This document shows positions 21,388-31,859 of a stretch of 64,000 nt of DNA, piece after piece. Source of the DNA: Closterium sp. Naga37s-1 (taxonomy: Eukaryota > Streptophyta > Zygnematophyceae > Desmidiales > Closteriaceae); NCBI GenBank assembly GCA_947471745.1, contig CANJKZ010000090.1:620001-684000 (forward strand), given 5' to 3'. Each line of letters begins with the position of its first letter. The stretch's first letter is position 1. A program made the translations under genes and the position numbers. The notes under the pieces are model-generated. The model was given only the letters and a program-made list of their open reading frames with translations. It was not told the DNA's origin and searched no databases.

Positions 21388-24300
21388 CTAGAACAGTACA
21401 GAAACGCTGATGATCACAAGGCTGAAGTGCCTTGGTGAAGATATCAGCTGTGTTGGCCTGAGAGGCCACATAAAAAAGATGAAGCTGACCACGCTGCTGC
21501 AACTCTCAAGCAAGGAAGTAGCGAAGAGCGATGTGCTTCGTTCTGTGCTCCAGTCTCTGCTCGCAATACAAGGCAAGCATTGCCTTGTTGTCGACGTACA
21601 GGACTGGAGGAGAACGAGGCGCCTCGCCCAGGTCGGTCAGCAGGTAGTTGAGCCAGCGTAACTCTTGTGCACCCGTCGATGTAGCCACGGCGGCAGCGAA
21701 GTGTCGGTGCGTAGAAACAGCGACGGGTCAGCAGTAGAAGGAGCAAACCCAAGAGCCGCAAGCGTCGTCCTCAATGTGTCGTGCCACTCGCGAGGCGCCT
21801 GGCAGAGACCGTAGACTGGCCGCCGGAGGCTCAACTGGGTACCAGGAGGGAACGACCCAATGAAGCCAGGTGGGCGGCGCAGCCAGATCTCCTCGTGCAG
21901 GCTGCCCTGTAGGAAGGCTGTGCTGAAGTCAAGAGAGTGAAGCTCGTAGTCACGCTGAGCGGCGACGTGCAGCAGCACCCGAAGAGTGGTCATCTTCGGG
22001 GTAGGGGAGAAGGTCTGAAAGTAGTCAACTCCCTGTCGCTGACTGAAGCCACGAGCAACGTAACGCGCCTTGAAGACAGGCCGAGAACCCGGCAGCCGCT
22101 TCACCCTGAAAATCCACATGCCATCGACAATGTTCGCCCCAGGCGGGGGAACCTCGTCGACGTAGGTGCCTGTGGACTTCCAGGAAGCCATCTCTGCGTC
22201 CATGGCTGTCTGCCACTGAGAGGAGTAGGGACCCTCTATCGCCTCAGCGTAAGAGCGCGGGGTCGGGATGTCTGGTTCATCCGGGTCTCCCTCAGGTGCA
22301 AGCAGCATGGACACGAGATAGGGTAAAGCAGCGGCAAAACAGTGAAAGGCCTCCTGCCTGTCCTCAAGGACGTCCGTGCCAAGAGCACACTCACCCCCGA
22401 CAAACGGAGGACAGACAGACTCAGACTCAGCAACAAGACTAGCAGCGTAGTCTAGACGACAGCGAGCAGCAAAATCGAAAAGCTCAGCAACTAAGGCAGA
22501 CGCAGCTGTGGACTCAAAGGAAGGGTCAGTGACAACAGTAGCCAGGAGACGCCTGACAGTAGGACTAGCAACACGAAGGGAGTCAGACTCCGGGTCTGGA
22601 CCGTCAGCAAGGGAGGATGCAGGAGGAGACAGAAGAGGGACACGCTGTGGAGCTGTGGAAGGATGCTGTGCCATCTGGTGTGTGCCGGGGACAGGAGGAG
22701 GACGCGGACGTGGAACACGACGACCAGTGCGAGCAGCGCGAACAAGCGACGAAGGACGAGACTCAGGCGACGCAGGGCGAGACGCAGGCTCACGACGCTC
22801 AGCAAGACCTCCAGTCGGACCAGTGTAAGGAGAAGGAGCAGGCAGTGGGGAGGCTGGCTGTAACTGCGACTGCGACTGGACAGGCGGTGGACACTCTAAG
22901 GGAGCAGTAGGACCAGTAGAAGGCGGGAGACCAAGAACCTGCTGAAGGAGTGGAACGAAGTACGGCCGCGGCCGTGCAGCACCACCAGAACCAGCTGAGG
23001 GACCTCCAGCACCTCCAGCTCCAAGGACTCCAGCTCCAACTCCCGCAGCATCACTAGCTCCAGCACCAACAGCACCACCACCAGAAACAGCTCTAGCGCC
23101 TCCAACTCCAACTCCTGCAGCACCACTAGCTCCAGCACCAACAGCACCCCCAGCAGGAACAACTCCAGTAGCGCCGACTCCAACACCAGCAGAACCACCA
23201 GCTCCAGCGGCTCCAGTGCCTCCAGCAGCAGCAGCTCCAGCACCCCCTGCTCCAGGGCCACCCGCGGCAGGCTCCTCAGCCGCAGCAGCTCCGCCCTGAC
23301 GCCTCCAGCGGCGAGAAAACCACTCACGTAGCTGCTGAGGAGAGAGAGGCTCCCGCCGAGACGAGGCCCCTGCAGGACCTCCAGCAGAATCAGCACCCCC
23401 CGTCTCAGCAACCGCAGGCTCGACACCCCTAGGCTCAGCACCCCCAGACTCCACACGCTCAGGCTCAGCACCCCTAGGCGCCGTGCCCCCAGGCACAGCA
23501 CCCCCAGGCGCAGCACCCCCAGGTTCAGCACCCCCAGGCTCCGTACGCGCAGGCTCAGCACCCCCAGCAGCACCCGAGTCAACCGCTACCTCGACAGGCT
23601 TGACAGCGTCTACCTGAGACACACCTGAGGGAGAAGGACCCTAAGGGGGGAGGGGGTCTACCGGTGGAGGACCTGGTGCAAGGAAGAGCGGCGGGGGGGG
23701 GAGAGGGGCAGCGCGGTAGGGGAAGAGACGGTAAAAAGGAACCGAATCGTCGAACGTGACGTCCTGAGAGGGCAGGATTCGGCGCGAGGTGGGGTGGTAA
23801 AACTGCCAGCCAGGCGCGTCAGGGACAAAGCCAAGAAAGACGCAGGGAACAGCACGGGCGGAGAGCTTGTCCGCGGTGGTATCGCGGACAAAGGCACGAG
23901 AACACCAGACCCGGAACACCGACGCATCGCCAACCTTCCCCGTCCACCACAGTGTGGGTGAGGTATCCGGCAAGGAGACACGAGGCCAGAGGTTGAGCTG
24001 ATGCGCAGCGTAGCGGACCGCAAACGGCCACAGAAAATGGGGGGCAGCCGCATGGACCATGGAGGTACGAGCGACCTCCATGACCAAGCCAATGCGGCGC
24101 TCAGCAGCCCCATTTTGCTGCGGAGAGGCCAAAAGCGTGAACATCTGGCGAATGCCCTCCCCACGACAAAAGCTCTGCAGCATGTCAAAGGAAAACTCCC
24201 CACCTCTGTCAGAGTGCAGACGCAGGACGGGAAAGTCCGTCCCGAACCGCTCGTGGAGCTGGAGACGGGCAGCGCGGATCCAAGGGATCAAGACATCAGG

Positions 24301-26703
24301 AACCTCACCCTTGGTGCGCAAGGGGAAGACCGTGGTGTAGCGCGAGTAGTCGTCAACAACCAGCAGGAAGTACCGCTCGCGGTCCTGCCCACGGACGCGG
24401 GCTGGGCCCCACACGTCCATGTGCAGGGTCTGCAGGGGAGCAGTCGTCGGGGGGAACGAGGAGGAGTGAGGAGCAGCGCGCTGCCGCCCCTCAACACAGG
24501 GAAGGCAGGGAGGGGCAGGGGAGGGTGGGAGAGGAGGCAGAGTCTAAGGAAGGCCAGAGACGAGGAGACGGCGGTGCATGGCCCGAAGGCGCTGCACCGA
24601 GGGGTGACCAAGACGGTGGTGCCAGAGAAGGGTCCGGTGCGACAGAGCCCGACACGAGCAGGGGGCAGCTAGCTGACCAGACGCGGACGCAGACGCAGCT
24701 ACCTGGGGGGACGCAGTAGTCAGTGTGTACAGGCTCGAGCCAGGCGCACGGGTGAACGTGGCTAGGTGTCGACCAGTCCGGGAGCAAGTGCAGTGGGTCA
24801 CCCGCTGACCTCCAGGAGTGAACTGGTCAACCCACACATCCTGGAGATCAGCGCCACTCACCAAGTTCGTAGAGAACGAGGGGAGGTGGAGACCTGACAG
24901 TGAGCCAGACGGGACTGCTGGACACGGTAGAACCGTGGAAGAGTGCGCAAGGACCGGGCCCCTAGAGGGGTCCACCAAGGAGACTGTGTCAAACATTATA
25001 TGTTCATATTGTGTAGGCTATAGTGGGTTTAGCCTTAGGGGGTACAGCTTTGTTAGGGTTTCTTACTTGTATCCCCCTCCTACCTAGTTTCATCCATTTT
25101 TCTCGTTCTATTCTGGATTCTAACAGACTGCAACCGGCCGACTGAGCGGCGTGAGAGTGGTGCAGTCACGAAAGAAGGAGCGGGAAGCACCTGAGTCAAG
25201 TGTGAAGGTGTGCAAGGCCTCAGCGGGCGCAGTACCTGAGAGAGCAAACTCACCAGCATCTGGAGCAGCTGACCCACTAGCACCTGGAGCGGCAGACTCA
25301 CTAGCACCTAGAGCAGCAGCCTCAATGCCCGGGTCCGGCGGAACACACAGGTAACAGTCACCCTCAGCACTAATAGTCACAGCATACATGGCAGCAAGGA
25401 TAGCATCATAGTCAAGAGCAAAGATATCAACATTCTGCCTAAGCAGATCAGCCCAATGAGGGAGCTCAGTGGCGTCAGGAAACTGTGTGCGCCAGGCGTC
25501 AGTCAGGCGACCGAAACAGCGCTGCGTCGCGTGTGGCAGCCCGCAAGTCTCCCCACTGCGGTCGCCGGTGCGGAGAACGTAAGTGCAGGGACCAGCACCC
25601 CTAGACCTCCCACGCCCAGCGTACCACTCACGAAGCTACTGGGGTGACATAGACTCACGGGAGCGCGGCTGCTGCTGTCGCTGACCACCGCCAAAGCCTC
25701 CATGCTGCGCGGCTCCATTCTAGCCACCACCACCGCCGCTGCCACCTCCACCACCGCTGATGCTGCCTCCAGCACCTCCACCACCGCCGCCGACACCCCC
25801 ACTCCCGCCACCACCCCCACCTCCACCCCCACCCCCTCCGCCTCCTCCACCGCCACCACCGCCGCCCCCGCCGCCCCCGCCACCACCCTTGCCCCCCTTG
25901 CCCTTGCCGCCGCCCTTGCTGCTGCTGCGCCTCCCACTAGGAGCAGTCGCAGCCCCGACCTCCTCGGTGCCAACAAGGTCGACAGCAGAAGCAGAGGCAA
26001 CAGAGGTCAAAATGGGAACGGGGAAACACCCCTCAAAGAACGGGGCGCGAGGGTCGCTGCGAGAAGCTCCTACAACGACTATGCTAGTCTCAGCTGCGAT
26101 GAGGTGCTTCTCGAGGAGGTCGAAAGTGAGCGTGGTGGGGCAAAGAGAGAGGAAGTGGTCCCTGATTGAGCGAAGAGAGTCAGGGAGACGGGTGACGAGG
26201 TAGAAGAGGGTGATGTACATGGGGGGGGGGGGGGGGGGGGGGTTCTTGGCGCAAAACTCGGGCGGAAGCGCAACGCGGTAGCGGGTGTCACTAGTGCGGA
26301 GGTGAGTGATGAGGTCAGCGACTGTGGGAAAGGCAGCTAGGTCAGGGAACAAGTACGGCAGCATGAGGCGGCTGAGGGCAGCAGTGGCAAGGGAGGAGTA
26401 GCGCGCGACTACCGCATCATACAAAGACTTAGCAGTCTTGTACTGGCCAAAGTGCGCGCGCTCGGCATACGGCAGGTGACTACGAACAGCAAGGCGAGCA
26501 ACAGCGTCAAGAGTAGTCCATTGCGAGCGAACTGTACTGTCAGCATCGGCAGCAGGTGCAACAGAGATGCCGGACGTGTGATCAAACAGTGAGACTCCGT
26601 CCCTAGAGTCACACTGCAGATATAGCTGCAGATCATCGACCCACACGTCGAAATCGACCGCACGACCCTCAGCATCAAAGGTAAGAACATGAGGGCTAGC
26701 CAT
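21388..26703 (-). pseudogene. Copia C gag-pol, defective
   Basis: Starts MASPHVLTFDAEGRAVDF at 26703. Gag carries an expanded proline run (C-homopolymer, 26220-26242) and a glycine tract (25750-25890). The retropepsin region (LDSGASRSFF near 25190) is split by a solo LTR. Integrase HMDVWGPARVRG (near 24420) with LHSDRGGEFS is open from 24420 to 23641. RT begins normally, but after DPSLFLRTDTSLPP (near 21695) the frame jumps into the late RNase H (TGAQELRWLNYLLTD), removing YVDD and the first RNase H acidic residues. Several stops occur (for example near 24545 and 23641). It could not supply RT. Confidence 0.93.
24987..25125 (-). repeat. Solo LTR inside copia C
   Basis: A 139-bp sequence beginning TGTCAAACATT and ending ATTCTAACA on the plus strand, flanked by GACTG at 24982-24986 and 25126-25130. 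Removal restores the VAVSLVDPS reading of the protease region. It is probably the product of LTR-LTR recombination of a further copia family. On the stated ends it reads on the plus strand; orientation could be tested by family alignment. Confidence 0.85.
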
Positions 26704-26789
26704 GGCGACATTAGCAGCAGTAGCAGCAGAAGCAGTAGAAGCAGTAGCAGCAGCAGTAGCAGCAGAAGCAGCGTTGCTCAGTAGGGCAG

Positions 26790-27400
26790 GGCGGCGCGGC
26801 TCGGCAGAGCGGCGCGGCTCGGCAGAGCGGCGCGGCTCGGCTGGGCGGCGCGGCTTGGCTGCGCGGCTCGGCTCAGCTGGGCGGCGCGGCTCGGCTGCGC
26901 GCTTGTCGGGCAGGTGCGCAGGCAGCGCGGGTAGGGGAGGTGCTCACTAGGGGTGGGTAGGGCAGATGCCACCGGTGGCGGGTAGGGCAGGGCAGGACCG
27001 CGACGGCAGATGTAGGCAGGGCCGCGACGGCTTCTGCAGGCAGGGCCGCAAGGGCGGCAGGGTAGGGCCGCAAAGGCGGCAACGCAGAGCCGCGACAGCG
27101 GCTGCAGGAAGGGCCGTGACAGCGGCTGCAGGGCAGGGCCGCGACTGCGGCAGGGAAGGGCCGCGACGGCGGCTGCAGGAAGGGCCGCGACAGCGGCTGC
27201 AGGGAAGAGCCGCGACGGCCGCAAGGCAGGGCCGCAACGACGGCTGCAGGAAGGGCCGCGACGACGGCAAGGCAGGGCCGCGAAGGCGGCAGGCAGGGCC
27301 GCGACGGTAGGGCAGGCGCAAGGGCGCAGGTGAGGTAGGCGCGAGGCGCGCGACAGGGCAGGCAGGCACGGGAGCGCGCTTCGGGCAGGTAAAAAAAAAA
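26790..27400 (-). repeat. Copia C leader: two GC-rich arrays
   Basis: A GAGCGGCGCGGCTCGGCA-type array (26790-26910) and a GGGCCGCGACGGCGGCTGCAG-type array (26985-27310). Same position as the leader arrays of A but different units. Poly-A/T tracts flank a GGGCCC near 27412. Confidence 0.8.
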
Positions 27401-27459
27401 AAATCGTGGTGGGCCCTAAAAAAAAAAAACGGTCCCACTAGGGAACCTGCTATATACCA

Positions 27460-27588
27460 TGTGAGAATAGTACGAGTGAATGAAATTACTAGGAAGCAGG
27501 TGGGTACAAGTAGTGAACCTAAAAGTAATGTACCCCATATTGTCTACCCCACTACAGCCTACACAGACTATAGCATATGAGTTTGACA
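27460..27588 (-). repeat. Copia C 5' LTR
   Basis: 129 bp, followed by the TCACA duplication and the N-terminal part of the F gag gene. Confidence 0.93.
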
Positions 27589-28379
27589 TCACACTGTGCA
27601 GTAGGACCCAAAAGGCCAGCGCCGCACGCTGCGAGTAATTTGCCTGTAGCATTTCAAGCCGCCCCATAGCGCCGTCAATATCACCATCTCCCATGGTAAC
27701 CGGATACTGCAGGGTCACAAAGAACTCCCACAGATTCGTGACGCGAGCGTTCATATGAAACCGTAGTACCCACTCCCGGAAGTTCGAGCCATCAAACGGA
27801 GTAGTGGTAAACGCTTTGTCCACCGTTGCTCCCACCAAATTGCGTGACAGCCGTTCCTTGTCTTCTTCCGTGTATTCACGTGGAGCAGGGTCGAAGAGAG
27901 TAGGCACGGTTGACGGTCGAGGTAGCTGTACCGTGCGCTGCATGTCTCCATTCTGTCCACCAAGTTGACGTTCCAGCACTTCCACTTGATCGCGTCGCAT
28001 GACACCGCTTGACTGCATTCCGTATCCCATCCGCCCCATGCTGTCCACATAGTGTGCGCCAATCGGTGGACATGGTGCACGCGGAGGTACGACGTTGCCT
28101 CCATGAAGGTGAGACCTGGGCATGGGAAGAACTCCAATGCGATGGAAGTTAGTTGCAAGTCGTCGTAGTGGGGGAGCACCAATACTGTAGGAGGCGAATC
28201 CCACACCTTCCGCGCCCACTTCACCATTTCCATCACTCTGCTGCCCAATCTGTCCACTTCTCATTCCGCCATGCTCCATTGCATGCACTGCACTCCCATA
28301 CTCATCATTCCTCCCCCGTGCTTCCCTTTGCATGGATCGAGGTGCGGGATTGGAGCTCCCCTCTCCTTGGACGGATGCA

Positions 28380-28642
28380 TCCCCCCCTTGGAATGACTCT
28401 CCTCCTTGAGGTATGCCCATTTCCTCATCACCATCAATTCCTACATGTACATTTGATCATTGAAAAGTAGAATGATAACACAATGATGACTCAATGATGA
28501 TGAATTAGTGACACAGCAGGGTATATATGCATCCAACTATCCCTCTAGAATGACCCCATTCACACCAATAATGGTGTACCAATAATTGTACCCTTTACCC
28601 TCCAATAATGCTGGGCTCCAATAATTGTGGCCCTACAATAAT
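28380..28642 (-). other. Element F leader region
   Basis: A region rich in CAATAATTG/CCAATAATG units between the 5' LTR and gag. I see no standard tRNA-Met primer site. Confidence 0.4.
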
Positions 28643-28747
28643 TGTGACAATTATTGTAGGACCTGGAAGCTTATAAAGAGGACTACACTAAAACCGAAGA
28701 GCTTACTGGTATACAGTATTCGTTATACTGTATTCGGATTTCCAACA
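28643..28747 (-). repeat. Element F 5' LTR
   Basis: Same 105-bp unit. To its left (28560-28642) are several TTATTGG/CAATAATTG repeats, so the true LTR could be longer than the shared unit. A CATATATACCC stretch near 28520 (minus strand) could be a TATA-like signal. Confidence 0.65.
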
Positions 28748-29640
28748 AGAAACACGGATGGTACACAGAAGACAAGCTGATGAAAGAACCCACTCAGTAG
28801 AGCATTATCTTTAAATTATTTCTCTTTAGAATTCTCAAGGGTTCTGTGAGTGATCAGCTCAGCTCCCACAACAAGCCGTGAACAGCCTCCCCAGCGCGTG
28901 GCAGCAAAACATGTGGTTGCTGCAGCTGTTATTCTCCATATAATACCCCTTCCTATCCTATGTGTGTGTGAGTTTTGTAGGTTGATCTTCAAGCCCTTAT
29001 ATATATAGTGTAAAGATGATGTTTCTATGCTCTTATATGAGCAAATGGTTTTGCGCGAGACGCGGCGCCTTGAACAAGCTTCTCCAGAGACTTGGTATTC
29101 GTCAAATAGCGTGGTTTGGAACCATTCTGCACGGTTTGACAAGGTTCCGTGGGTTCGTTTACTCTGTCCAGCAAACTAATCCCTTTTCGCACAGCGTTAT
29201 TTGCGGCAGCAAATGCGACTTGCGCCCAACAAACCAAAACTCCTGAGATTTTCAGGATGCATCCATGTGTTCCGCCAGAGCCACATGGCGAAGGGGATAC
29301 AGGTTTCAGGAGATATGAGATGAGAAACAAAGCAGCACCAAGTAGTACTTGCCTGTAGAGCACGCCAAGAAAATAGCTCAGACTGAGAGGCCCGCGAATG
29401 TTGATGGTTCCAGGCAGTACACATGCGCGAGTCCCGGGCCTGCGAGTGTCGATAGCATATGACACGGTTCGAGTTTCAAAGCCCTTTCATTGTCTTTTGA
29501 CAGCCTACGCGCCTAATGTTCGACGATGAATCTCTACCTGGCGCTCCCCATCCCCAGGTAGTACTAGCGCTTGCCACGGCGTACCGCTGCGACCACAATT
29601 TTTGGTTCAGCATTGGTGCAGCTGATTTTGGTACCGAGTA
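28748..29640. other. Host DNA upstream of the secreted-protein gene; no gene supported
   Basis: The 440-nt minus frame at 29025-29465 has no domain I recognise and no clear splice context. A motif GCAGCAAAACATGTG near 28900 recurs near 31695 beside similar sequence, marking an old dispersed duplication. A degenerate palindrome (CTTTAGAATTCTCAAG) lies at 28826-28841. Confidence 0.4.
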
Positions 29641-29644
29641 GCCC

Positions 29645-29650
29645 TATAAA
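29645..29650 (+). promoter_or_regulatory. TATA box of secreted-glycoprotein gene 1
   Basis: TATAAA within CTATAAAGCACCTGGGGT, 141 bp upstream of the start codon. A close match (TATAAAGGCACCTGCGGT) lies at the same side of paralogue 2, supporting a real promoter. Confidence 0.7.
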
Positions 29651-29785
29651 GCACCTGGGGTCACCTTATCTCCCATTCGTTTCAGTCCGTTCCAGCCTCT
29701 CCATTCTCTGCTGTAAGCCCGTCACGGTCCCGTCACGGTGGTCCTCGGCATCACACGCAACTGCCACTAGATCCACTTCCCGACC

Positions 29786-31204
29786 ATGGAACACACGTCG
29801 CTGCGCCCATCGTTGGTCCTCGCTGGTGAGTTTCTGAGTCGCGATTTAACCGCCGCCGTACGAACGTTCGTCCTCGCTACGTGGTATCAGATACTGACGC
29901 CTCACCGCCTGTCGCTGGTCACTCTGGCCGCTCTCATCCTTCTCGCTCGTGATTTACAACTGGGTCGAGAATTGATTAGGATGAACCGTTTGGATTTCTC
30001 GTTGAAGGAATCATCGTTTTGAGATTCCTCACTATCCATCTGAGGCATAAATATAAGGTTCCGACTGGTTCACGTCAGCTCTGACCACTGAAAGCACCAT
30101 GTCTTTCCTTGCCACAACTTCCCTTCCGTGCAGTGCTGCTCTCGCTCGCCTGCAGCGCCAACGCCGGCCGACATCTTCTCTCAGATGAAGGAATTACATT
30201 ACGCTGTACGACGACGCTCTGAGTCATTACTGATGAATTTACTTTTGAGGATTCTCAAAAGTAAAGCTAACGCCGATCGCCATCTTCTCGCAGATGAAGT
30301 ATCGTATACATCACGCTGTACGACGACGCTCTGAGTCATTAGTACTGATGCATCCAGCCTGCGCGTTCTTGTTGCCCACGTTCCTTGTTTCACACGCTCT
30401 GTCGTTGTACACGCTCTATCGTTGCACGAGCTCTCGTGGATGATTCTATTTCATGCCTTCTTCGCGTATATTTTCCTAATTTCCTCGTCGATTTTTAGCC
30501 TATTCTCCCTCTACCCTCTTATCTCTCTCCGCGTTGCGCAGACCAAGTCAACGCGACTCTTGCGCAAACGGGCGGCATGGCTGGCTCGTGCACCCTGGAT
30601 GCTAACGTGTAAGCAACAAATCGTTTCTCTTCTCATACTTTCTAGTTGTCCCCGCGTTCACGTTATCTCGATGAATAGTCATCCTACCTCGTTGGCACCT
30701 CGCTCACGTTGTCACGCTGAACGTGCATAAGGGAGCCTCTCCGGCTGGAGGCGAAGCTTTATTTGTAGCAGCCGCGCAACTTACTTCTCGCATGTGCTCG
30801 CATCCGCCTGTCTTCCCCAACCCCCTCCCCGCTCCCCTGTTCCCCCTCTCCCTTGCAGCACGGCTACTACCCAAACCACATCTTTCGTCTTCAGCATTAC
30901 GGGCGTAACAGGAACAAACCCGACTTTCTCAGCGCCTGCTTACTACTTGCGTAGCACGAACTCAGTTATAGCGGGGTTTAGATTGTGCAAATTTGTGGCG
31001 GTAACAAGCGGGTATTGGAAGTGCACCTTCCACGATGAAATAATACTCCCTTCAGATATGCCTTACGAGCCACAGTCACAACTCGGGGCTTTGAACAACG
31101 CTGGAATATTCACGGCGGAAGCTTCTGGCATCTATGTCGCGGTTATAGTTAACAACGTGGCGGTAAGGGGGTCGATCCAGAGGTCTAGCATGACACCCGT
31201 ATGA
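29786..31204 (+). CDS. Small secreted glycoprotein gene 1 (four exons, function unknown)
   Basis: Exons 29786-29825, 30134-30205, 30542-30608 and 30859-31204 total 525 nt (174 residues plus stop). Introns begin GTGAGT, GTACGA and GTAAGC and end in AG. The N-terminus (RPSLVLAVLLSLACSANAG) is a strong signal peptide, cut probably near residue 24. The mature part contains the N-glycosylation sites NAT and NVT, a conserved SCTLDANVT block, further cysteines (RLCK, WKCT), and no membrane segment. I do not recognise a known domain; the alternating hydrophobic pattern suggests beta structure. The model is supported by the paralogue at 57877-59103, which has the same exon count, the same first and third exon lengths (40 and 67 nt) and the same intron phases. 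Intron 2 holds a partial duplicate of exon 2. Confidence 0.8.
30157..30341 (+). repeat. Partial duplication of exon 2 with a palindrome between the copies
   Basis: Copies 30157-30237 and 30266-30341 both run from GC[CT]AACGCCG through CGCTGTACGACGACGCTC to GAGTCATTA. The 28-bp palindrome 30238-30265 lies exactly between them. Confidence 0.8.
30238..30265. repeat. Palindrome P1
   Basis: TTTAC-TTTTGAG-GATT-CTCAAAA-GTAAA: twelve-base arms that pair fully around a 4-base centre. Confidence 0.85.
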
Positions 31205-31859
31205 CAAGTGGCATTTCTCTGGCATCCGCGGCATGAGATACCCTGGATAGATCGTCCGTTAGGGGCTCAGTGGTAGAGAAATATATTCAGAGTGTTTGTG
31301 GAACAACCTTAGATGTTGCTGTGATGTAGAGCAACCAAACCAGGCCCTGTGACGTTACTGTACCAGGCCGCTTCACCTCGCCTGCCCTCAACTTACCCTG
31401 CCTCATTCCTGTCTACCTTACTGTTACCCTGCCTCTTTTCCACACATGTCTCTGTATTAGAGCTTTACTTTACATGCCTTGTGCTTTGTGTGCAAGAGAC
31501 ACAATTTGATCATCAAGCAGAAGACAGGCTGCTCATGGACTAACCTCCACATGCCTTGAGGCTTGACTAAGAAACACTTGGCACGACAGAACAAAAGGCA
31601 CTCCCACTCTGTGAACCGTTATTCAAGAACGCTTGCGAACGGTTATGCAAGTGATCAGCGTATACAACACGACTGTCAACTTCCCCTATGTGCTGCAGCA
31701 AAACATGTGCTTGCTGTAGCAGCTGTTACGGTATACTCCAAAAAAAGCCACTTCCTAACTCGTGCCCATGCATCCACTCTCTCCCTTTCACCCCTCACGC
31801 TCCTCACTTCACTCCCCCTCACCACTATCACCATTCTCGCCTCAGCAGCACCCCAGAAG
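31205..31859. other. Intergenic region; no gene seen
   Basis: Between the stop of secreted gene 1 and the last exon of the convergent minus-strand gene. No convincing coding signal. Confidence 0.5.

Larger units (their letters stand above)
20993..27588 (-). mobile_element. Copia element C: Ty1/copia with RT deletion
   Basis: 129-bp LTRs (20993-21121 and 27460-27588; 6 mismatches) are flanked by TCACA at 20988-20992 and 27589-27593. Primer site TGGTATATAGCAGG in sense lies at about 27446-27459. A purine tract follows 21121. It is inserted in the gag frame of element F. A deletion removes the RT active site and most of RNase H, and a solo LTR splits the protease region. Confidence 0.94.
19180..28420 (-). 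pseudogene. Element F gag-protease gene, split by copia C
   Basis: Segments 28420-27589 and 20987-19180 join in one frame (2640 nt, 879 codons plus stop) once C and one TCACA copy are removed. Residues 1-250 include a low-complexity N-terminus, then FDGSNFREWVLRF and a UBN2-type gag core with DEDTFTLNLLTGLP. A CCHC knuckle (CWYCKEPGHPFFKC) lies near residue 456. The retropepsin motif LDSGCSQHMTSD lies near 551, followed by a VLYVPGLKSNLLS segment. The C-terminal 200 residues are low complexity, and the frame stops without GAG-pre-integrase or integrase. Apart from C it appears unbroken. It resembles the gag-only (TR-GAG) type known from plants, or an element that lost pol. Confidence 0.7.
9767..28747 (-). 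mobile_element. Element F: gag-only LTR retroelement carrying nested B and C
   Basis: 105-bp terminal repeats at 9767-9871 and 28643-28747 begin TGTTGGAAATCC and end TTGTCACA in minus orientation, with 6 mismatches. A purine tract (AAGGGGGAG in sense) lies directly inside the left repeat. Subtracting B and C with their target duplications leaves about 4.4 kb. Within it is a gag-protease frame of about 880 codons, and I find no integrase, RT or RNase H. The outer flanks (TAAAA and AGAAA) do not match as a target duplication, and I see no standard tRNA-Met primer site, so the two ends may not belong to one original insertion. The left flank is the end of the DIRS-like element. A gag-only or deleted copia-type element is the best reading. 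Confidence 0.6.

Noticed and set aside
29025-29465. 146-residue minus-strand open frame as a gene
   Set aside because: No recognised domain, no promoter or splice support, and neighbouring sequence recurs as a dispersed duplication.
30422-30730. 102-residue plus frame with a hydrophobic start
   Set aside because: It lies across intron 2 and exon 3 of the secreted gene in the wrong frame.
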